A stretch of DNA of 16,585 nucleotides, taken from the NCBI GenBank assembly GCA_002423155.1, contig DIUV01000053.1, positions 145-16,729 on the forward strand, given 5' to 3'. A program made the translations under genes and the position numbers. The stretch comes from Alphaproteobacteria bacterium UBA6149. GTDB taxonomy: Bacteria > Pseudomonadota > Alphaproteobacteria > Rickettsiales > UBA998. Below are positions 12,036 to 16,585 of this stretch, piece after piece. Position 1 is the stretch's first letter. Each line of letters opens with the position of its first letter. Under the pieces are notes generated by a model, which was not told the DNA's origin, made no database searches, and saw only the letters and a list, made by a program, of their open reading frames with translations.

Positions 12036-14392
12036 AATTCACCCTAAGTTGGCTAAAAACTTTTCTTGATACTAACGCATCATTGGACGAAATAACTGCC
12101 GTCTTAACCGCAAATGGTTTAGAAGTAGAAGCGGTGGAAGATAAATCTGCGCTGCTGAAACCTTTTACGGTGGCGGAAATTGTTGAAGCAAATCCGCATC
12201 CCGATGCGGATCGTTTGCGCGTTTGTCGCGTCAATAGTTTTTCGGGTGAGCGTACCATAGTTTGCGGCGCTCCGAATGCACGCGCGGGGATTAAAGTTGT
12301 GTTGGCGGATATTGGTAATATTATCCCCAATGGCAATTTTGCGATTAAACTTTCCAAAATCCGCGGCGTAGAAAGCCAAGGAATGTTGTGCTCCAAGAGT
12401 GAATTATTGCTAGATGGTGATAGCGAAGGAATTATTGAGTTGCCGTTGGACGCAAAAATTGGCGCATCCATCGTTGAGGTTTTAGGCTTAGGTGATCCCG
12501 TGATTGAAATTGCGGTGACTCCCAATCGGGCAGATTGTTTGGGTATTTATGGCATTGCGCGTGATTTGGCCGCGGCAGGTTTGGGAACTCTAAAACCATT
12601 AGATAAAACTCCCGTTAATACCAACAAAAAAACACCAACAAATATAAATATAAAAACAGATGCTTGCTTGCAATTTGCTGGCAGGTTAATCAGCGGAGTA
12701 AAGAATTGCGAAAGCCCTGATTGGCTAAAACGCCAATTAGAGGCCATTGGCCTGCGCCCCATTTCTGCATTGGTGGATATTACTAATTATTTTACTTTTT
12801 CTTATGCTCGCCCCTTACATGCTTACGATTTTGCTAAAATAAATGGCGATTTAGTAGTGCGTACTGCAAAAAATGGAGACGAATTTGAAGCGTTAAATGC
12901 AAAAAAATATGAACTTACAGATATTTGCTGTGTGATTGCTGATGATTCTGGCGTATTAGCATTAGGCGGCATAATTGGCGGGCAGGGCAGTGCTTGCTCG
13001 TTGGAAACTAATGAAATTTTCCTTGAAGCCGCCATTTTTGCTGCCCCAGCCATTGCGCAAGCTGGTCGTGCTTTAAAAATTGAGTCCGATGCACGCTATC
13101 GTTTTGAACGCCATGTTGATGCAGACTCAATAATCTGGGGATTAGAAGCCGCCACGCGGATGATATTAGAAATTTGTGGTGGTGAAGCGGCGGAAATAAT
13201 TATCGCAGGCGCAGCAGAGCAGGGCGCAGAGCCAATAAAATTCAACGCAGAATGGGTAAAAAAACTTAGCGGAATGGAAATTGCACCTGAAAAATGCAGC
13301 GCAATTTTGCAATCTTTAGGTTTTAGCGTGCAGGGCGAACAAGTTACTCCTCCGAGTTGGCGCGCAGACGTTACACAACCTGCCGATTTGGTTGAAGAGA
13401 TTTTACGCATTTATGGTTATGACAATATAATTGAAGTTCCCCTACCAGCAGGGGATGCAAAATCAGTTGAGAATAAACTTGAAGCAAATATTCGCACCTC
13501 AAAGCGTTTGTTGGCTAATCGCTCAATGAATGAGTGTGTGCATTTTGCCTTTATTGAGCAAAAACAAGCTAATTTATTCAAACGTGAAGCAGATGTTTTG
13601 GTGCAGGTAATAAACCCTATCAGTAGCGAAATGGACACTATGCGCCCATGCCTGATTGCTGGTTTTTTAAGCGCCGCCAATCGTAATATCGCAAGGGGAA
13701 ATGCTAATTTAGCTTTGTTTGAGGTGGGAACATGCTTTTATGGCATATCACCCGCACAACAAACTTTACAAGCCGCAGGCATCCGCACAGGCAAAAGCGC
13801 CTTGCATTGGTCTGCCACCCCCAAAGAAGTTGATGTTTTTGCCGTAAAAGCGGATATTTTTGCGGTGTTGGAAGCTTTGGGCGTTAATGTAGCTCGCGTA
13901 CGCATTAGTAGTGATGCTGCAAGCTGGTATCATCCGGGAAAATCGGGCAGGGTGTCTTTGGGTGGAAAAGTGACTTTGGGCTATTTCGGAGAAATCCATC
14001 CTAAGATATTGCGCGAGTTTGGCGTGGAGCAAGCAGTGGTGGCGTTTGAAATATTGCTGGAAAACATCCCCGTAGCTCGTAACAAACCTGAAATAGAGAT
14101 ACTAAAAACTTCCGACTTCCAAATAACCCGTCGCGATTTTGCGCTGGTGGTGGATGCAAAATTACCCGCCACAGATATAATCGACGCGGTAATTTCAGCT
14201 GAAAAACAGCTAATCAAGGATGTAAGTTTGTTCGATGTTTATCAAGGAAAAAACCTCCCCGAAGATAAAAAATCACTGGGAATAGCAGTGTTTTTACAAG
14301 CGGAAGACCGCACCTTAGGGGAGGAAGATATAAACAAAACTACCAGCGCAATTTTAGCAAATGTAGCAAAACTAGGTGCTCAATTGCGCTGA
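12032..14392 (+). CDS. pheT: Phenylalanine-tRNA ligase beta subunit
   Basis: The 786-residue beta subunit pairs with PheS and contributes tRNA binding and editing. Domains in order are: an N-terminal segment MKFTLSWLKTFLDT; the EMAP/Myf-type tRNA-binding domain (about 40-150, with NPHPDADRLRVC and VCGAPNARAG); the VTPNRADCLGIYGIARDLAA stretch; the B3/B4 editing domain (about 210-375, with RPISALVDITNYF and HAYDFAKI); the B5 domain (about 400-470, ending EEILRIYGYDNI); a catalytic-like core; and the C-terminal anticodon-binding FDX-ACB domain (about 695-786, TSDFQITRRDFALVV). Length is normal. It ends 11 bases before the stop of the convergent gene at 14404, with only a T-rich gap and no clear terminator hairpin. 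Confidence 0.98.
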   Translation: MKFTLSWLKTFLDTNASLDEITAVLTANGLEVEAVEDKSALLKPFTVAEIVEANPHPDADRLRVCRVNSFSGERTIVCGAPNARAGIKVVLADIGNIIPNGNFAIKLSKIRGVESQGMLCSKSELLLDGDSEGIIELPLDAKIGASIVEVLGLGDPVIEIAVTPNRADCLGIYGIARDLAAAGLGTLKPLDKTPVNTNKKTPTNINIKTDACLQFAGRLISGVKNCESPDWLKRQLEAIGLRPISALVDITNYFTFSYARPLHAYDFAKINGDLVVRTAKNGDEFEALNAKKYELTDICCVIADDSGVLALGGIIGGQGSACSLETNEIFLEAAIFAAPAIAQAGRALKIESDARYRFERHVDADSIIWGLEAATRMILEICGGEAAEIIIAGAAEQGAEPIKFNAEWVKKLSGMEIAPEKCSAILQSLGFSVQGEQVTPPSWRADVTQPADLVEEILRIYGYDNIIEVPLPAGDAKSVENKLEANIRTSKRLLANRSMNECVHFAFIEQKQANLFKREADVLVQVINPISSEMDTMRPCLIAGFLSAANRNIARGNANLALFEVGTCFYGISPAQQTLQAAGIRTGKSALHWSATPKEVDVFAVKADIFAVLEALGVNVARVRISSDAASWYHPGKSGRVSLGGKVTLGYFGEIHPKILREFGVEQAVVAFEILLENIPVARNKPEIEILKTSDFQITRRDFALVVDAKLPATDIIDAVISAEKQLIKDVSLFDVYQGKNLPEDKKSLGIAVFLQAEDRTLGEEDINKTTSAILANVAKLGAQLR

Positions 14393-14403
14393 TTTTTTGT
14401 TTT

Positions 14404-15135
14404 TTAGTAGTTTCGGTGAATCACTTGCTTTGGTTTGCCAGGTAATTGTTGTGTATTTGTACTTGAACCGTCTATTTGCGTGTGACTTTTTTGCTCTAGT
14501 TCATTCAATGTTGCTTTTACCGCCGCACAAGTACCTGCCACATCATTAGTTACTAATAAATCAAATTTTGTATTGCCGCTTTTATCACAAGTCTGCTCCG
14601 CAGCTTTTGCCTGATTATATGCTCTAGTTTTTGTATAATCTGGTCGAGAAGCGGAAGTTTGACCAACAATATCCTCACCAAGAAGTTGCGATACTTGTTC
14701 AGGTGAATAACTAAAGTTTTTTATATTATCTTTCAGCATATTACATGCTTCAACAGGGTTAGTCGTAGGCAAATATTTGAATACATGATTATCAGTTGCA
14801 TTACATTTATCTACAGTTTCGCGAGCCTCTTCATAAGCCTTTGTGCTTTGATATTTTACTACTAAATCATTGTTTTTGGTTATTTTATTAGCTTGAAACT
14901 CAATTTTGTATGACAAATCCTGTACTGCTTGTTCTGGGGCAACATAAGAATTTACTAATTTTGCGTCTACCAGTTGACAGGCTGCTTTTACATCTGCGGC
15001 TGCTTGAGTGGCTTTATCCATAAAGCCTTTAGCGTGTGCCACATCACAAATTCCTAAAGCTGTATTTAAATCTTTTCCCTTGTTAGAATTAGCTAGAGCC
15101 TGCAATTGTGCAACAGTTGGCATATCGTTAGTCAT
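14404..15135 (-). CDS. Unrecognised three-repeat protein with paired cysteines
   Basis: I do not recognise this 243-residue protein. It consists of three degenerate repeats of about 70-80 residues. Each has two cysteines: Cys30/Cys53, Cys111/Cys131 and Cys183/Cys203. Units 2 and 3 align well: TKAYEEARETVDKCNATDNHVF against TKTRAYNQAKAAEQTCDKSGNTKF, then TTNPVEACNMLKDNI against VTNDVAGTCAAVKATL. Units 1 and 2 share a tail, SYVAPEQAVQDL and SYSPEQVSQLL. Predicted content is mostly helical. The C-terminal tail (from about 215) is polar and low-complexity. No signal peptide or membrane helix is seen with the preferred start at 15133-15135, which has GAGAG about 8 bases upstream. An ATG at 15198 would add 21 residues that also do not form a signal peptide. 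The gene is convergent with pheT. The even cysteine spacing suggests disulfides or metal binding, but this is inference. Confidence 0.7.
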   Translation of the reverse strand: MTNDMPTVAQLQALANSNKGKDLNTALGICDVAHAKGFMDKATQAAADVKAACQLVDAKLVNSYVAPEQAVQDLSYKIEFQANKITKNNDLVVKYQSTKAYEEARETVDKCNATDNHVFKYLPTTNPVEACNMLKDNIKNFSYSPEQVSQLLGEDIVGQTSASRPDYTKTRAYNQAKAAEQTCDKSGNTKFDLLVTNDVAGTCAAVKATLNELEQKSHTQIDGSSTNTQQLPGKPKQVIHRNY

Positions 15136-15454
15136 AAGCTTTATCTCTCTATAATTTATTTTTTTATTCTTACTTATAAAAAACATACTATAGGCCATTT
15201 GTTACAAAAAAATGACAATATTCACAACAAATCCATCTTAAGTAAACCCAACCACAAAAGTTGTATAATATATATTATGGAAACTAAATGTTAGGGGTGG
15301 GTGGGGCGGTTGCCTTGCTTAAATAATCAACTTATATAACCAGCTTAGATAACCAATAGAAAAAACAATCAGTAGAAAATAATTCATTGCCATATTATAT
15401 ATGAGAATGACTTTTGATAATCATTCAAATAACAAACTGTAATGTAGGAAAAAA
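15136..15454. other. Divergent intergenic region without a convincing gene
   Basis: These 319 bases separate two divergent genes. Short open frames here lack ribosome sites and familiar sequence. Noted items are a G-rich stretch (GGGGTGGGTGGGGCGG, 15294-15309) that stands out in AT-rich DNA, a direct repeat ATAACCA (15336-15342 and 15349-15355), and AT-rich stretches that could hold promoters for both genes. I could not pick a well-spaced -35/-10 pair for either one. Confidence 0.5.
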
Positions 15455-16216
15455 ATGATACAAGAACTACAAACCGCACATGGACGACGTATTTCCTACG
15501 AGAAAATTATTGGTGATAGCGGAATAAATATTATCTTTCTGGGCGGCTTCAAGTCGGATATGGGTGGTAGCAAAGCGGTTTATTTGCATGATTTTTGTCA
15601 AAAACATAATCATAATTTTATCCGTTTTGATTATTCAGGACATGGAGTATCATCGGGAAAATTTGTTGATGGAACTATTGGTCAATGGCTGCAAGATGCG
15701 TTGGAGGTGTTGGATAATCTAAGCGTAGGCAAACAAATTCTTGTTGGCTCCAGCATGGGCGGTTGGATAATGCTAAAACTCGCCTTGCTGCGCCCCGAAC
15801 GCATTCAATCTTTAGTTGGCATCGCCGCGGCACCAGATTTCACCCAGAGCTTGATTTGGGAACAATTTTCTCCGCAACAAAAAACTGAAATGGAGCATAA
15901 AGGCGTAGTTTATCTGCCGTCTTGCTACGATGAAGCCCCCTACCCGATTACTCGCGCATTGTTAGAAGACGGGCAAAAACAATGCATCATAAATAGTAAG
16001 GAAATTTTAACTATAAACTGCCCTATTCGCCTCTTACACGGCATGGCAGATATAGACGTGCCCTGGCAAACTGCTTTACGAATTGCCGAGAAAGTAAGCA
16101 GCCAAGATGTGCAAATCACTTTTTTAAAAGATGGAGACCATCGACTAAGTGAGCCAGAACAGTTGGAATTACTGGGAAATGTAATAAGCAGTCAAGCTAC
16201 ACGACAGTACTATTAA
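15455..16216 (+). CDS. Alpha/beta hydrolase, ABHD10-like
   Basis: The 253-residue protein has the alpha/beta-hydrolase fold. It carries FLGGFKSDMGGSKA (28-41, oxyanion-hole region), FIRFDYSGHGVSSGKF (55-70), the nucleophile elbow GSSMGG with Ser100, LLHGMADIDVPW with the likely acid Asp199, and KDGDHRLS with His229. The pattern HGMADxDVPW and DGDHRLS is like the bacterial relatives of mitochondrial ABHD10, a depalmitoylating thioesterase/esterase. The natural substrate here is unknown. No signal peptide is present, so the enzyme is probably cytoplasmic. AGGA (15446-15449) lies 5 bases before the ATG. The gene stands alone between intergenic repeats; neighbours do not indicate its substrate. 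Confidence 0.92.
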   Translation: MIQELQTAHGRRISYEKIIGDSGINIIFLGGFKSDMGGSKAVYLHDFCQKHNHNFIRFDYSGHGVSSGKFVDGTIGQWLQDALEVLDNLSVGKQILVGSSMGGWIMLKLALLRPERIQSLVGIAAAPDFTQSLIWEQFSPQQKTEMEHKGVVYLPSCYDEAPYPITRALLEDGQKQCIINSKEILTINCPIRLLHGMADIDVPWQTALRIAEKVSSQDVQITFLKDGDHRLSEPEQLELLGNVISSQATRQYY

Positions 16217-16263
16217 CATGGCATTTATATGTTGAAATATAATACAAAAGTTCGCTCTCTCCG

Positions 16264-16284
16264 TCGTCATTCCCGTGCAGACGC
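16264..16284. repeat. Half palindrome remnant
   Basis: GTCGTCATTCCCGTGCAGACG resembles one half of the GTCGTCAT-CCCCG type palindrome whose other half appears at positions 1-29 in the opposite orientation. The matching second arm is missing here, so it is a decayed or truncated copy. The surrounding 16217-16389 holds nothing else that I can support. The open frame across it (16229-16456) reads through repeats and is not believable as a gene. Confidence 0.4.
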
Positions 16285-16389
16285 ACTACTGTCCAAGGAA
16301 AATAAACTGCTGTTATATTTACATCAACAATACTGCCAGTTTATGATGTATTTGTGTAAACAGGACTTAAAAATGAAACACGGACTGCC

Positions 16390-16423
16390 CCCTCTCCCTT
16401 TGGGAGAGGGACGGGGTGAGGGA
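16390..16423. repeat. GC-rich palindromic repeat, second copy
   Basis: CCCTCTCCC (16390-16398) and GGGAGAGGG (16402-16410) form a perfect 9-bp stem with a TTT loop, followed by ACGGGGTGAGGGA. It is the same family as the copy inside ccmF at 2413-2445 and in the same plus-strand orientation. Here it sits in intergenic DNA. It is a dispersed repeat, possibly able to act as a hairpin in a transcript. Confidence 0.75.
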
Positions 16424-16451
16424 AGCTCCACAGGAGTGATGTTGTTGGTTG

Positions 16452-16576
16452 TATAGTGCTTCCCCTTTAAAATCATACTAAATAAGAAGCACTATACAGG
16501 CTTAGCGTAAGCAAGCCCACCGCCAATTTTATTTTAAAAAAGGTGGGCGGTGTGAGAATAAAGGGGAAACACTATA
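16452..16576. mobile_element. Second MITE-like element with TA-flanked terminal repeats
   Basis: The ends TATAGTGCTTCCCCTTTA (16452-16469) and TAAAGGGGAAACACTATA (16559-16576) are inverted copies matching at 17 of 18 bases. Both start with TATA, fitting insertion at a TA. The 125-base element has no coding capacity. Inside are a repeat of the left end in inverse orientation (AAGCACTATA, 16487-16496) and a 7-bp stem GCCCACC/GGTGGGC (16515-16521, 16542-16548) around an AT-rich centre. It is unrelated in sequence to the element at 714-878 and resembles a non-autonomous element mobilised by an IS630-type transposase (inferred). Confidence 0.65.
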
Positions 16577-16585
16577 AAAGAGCTG

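Noticed and set aside
12025..12525. Minus-strand open frame opposite the start of pheT
   Set aside because: It is a shadow of the pheT coding sequence; pheT matches its family across this whole segment.
15106..15294. 62-residue plus-strand open frame overlapping the start of the three-repeat gene
   Set aside because: It overlaps the opposite gene's start, has no Shine-Dalgarno and looks like translated AT-rich intergenic DNA.
16229..16456. 75-residue plus-strand open frame after the hydrolase
   Set aside because: It reads through a half palindrome and the GC-rich repeat (PLPLGEGRGEG is the translated repeat), stops in the MITE-like end, and has no ribosome site or familiar sequence.

Overview
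The window looks like a chromosomal stretch of an AT-rich alphaproteobacterium. This is an inference from gene content: dapA directly followed by smpB is an arrangement I know from Alphaproteobacteria, System I cytochrome c maturation genes are present, and the protein sequences fit. Species and order cannot be read from the sequence. Housekeeping genes are interleaved with small toxin-antitoxin modules, palindromic repeats and two MITE-like inverted repeats, so this is a conserved backbone with many small insertions.

Layout, left to right. (1) Minus strand, 101-3392: ccmD, ccmE and ccmF form a tightly overlapping heme-delivery operon. A MITE-like 165-bp inverted repeat sits at the 3' end of ccmF and supplies its stop codon. 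Beyond it lies a divergent J-domain-like hypothetical gene. (2) Plus strand, 3421-5033: a RelE-like toxin and an HTH antitoxin with a visible promoter/operator, then a CysD-type PP-loop gene without its usual partner CysN. (3) 5095-7345: cstA and its small partner gene ybdD/yjiX. (4) 7346-8481: a brnT-brnA module on the minus strand, divergent from a small antitoxin plus RelE/ParE toxin pair on the plus strand. They share a 110-bp control region with a near-perfect palindrome and a direct repeat. (5) 8490-9841: dapA and smpB, with dapA starting 8 bases after the toxin gene. (6) 9968-14392: rpmI, rplT, pheS and pheT. The translation block is interrupted between rplT and pheS by a 366-bp spacer carrying a large compound palindrome. 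(7) 14404-16216: an unrecognised minus-strand gene encoding three degenerate repeats with paired cysteines, then an ABHD10-like alpha/beta hydrolase. (8) 16217-16585: no convincing gene, only repeat remnants and a second MITE-like element.

Functionally the core genes serve cytochrome c biogenesis, pyruvate/peptide uptake under starvation, lysine/diaminopimelate synthesis, ribosome rescue, ribosomal proteins L35 and L20, and phenylalanyl-tRNA charging. The most notable points are: three different type II toxin-antitoxin modules within 5 kb, one directly ahead of dapA; a palindromic repeat translated in frame inside CcmF; a mobile-element end forming the end of ccmF; an orphan CysD; and the three-repeat cysteine-pair protein. 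I did not find a clear undescribed multi-gene defence system.
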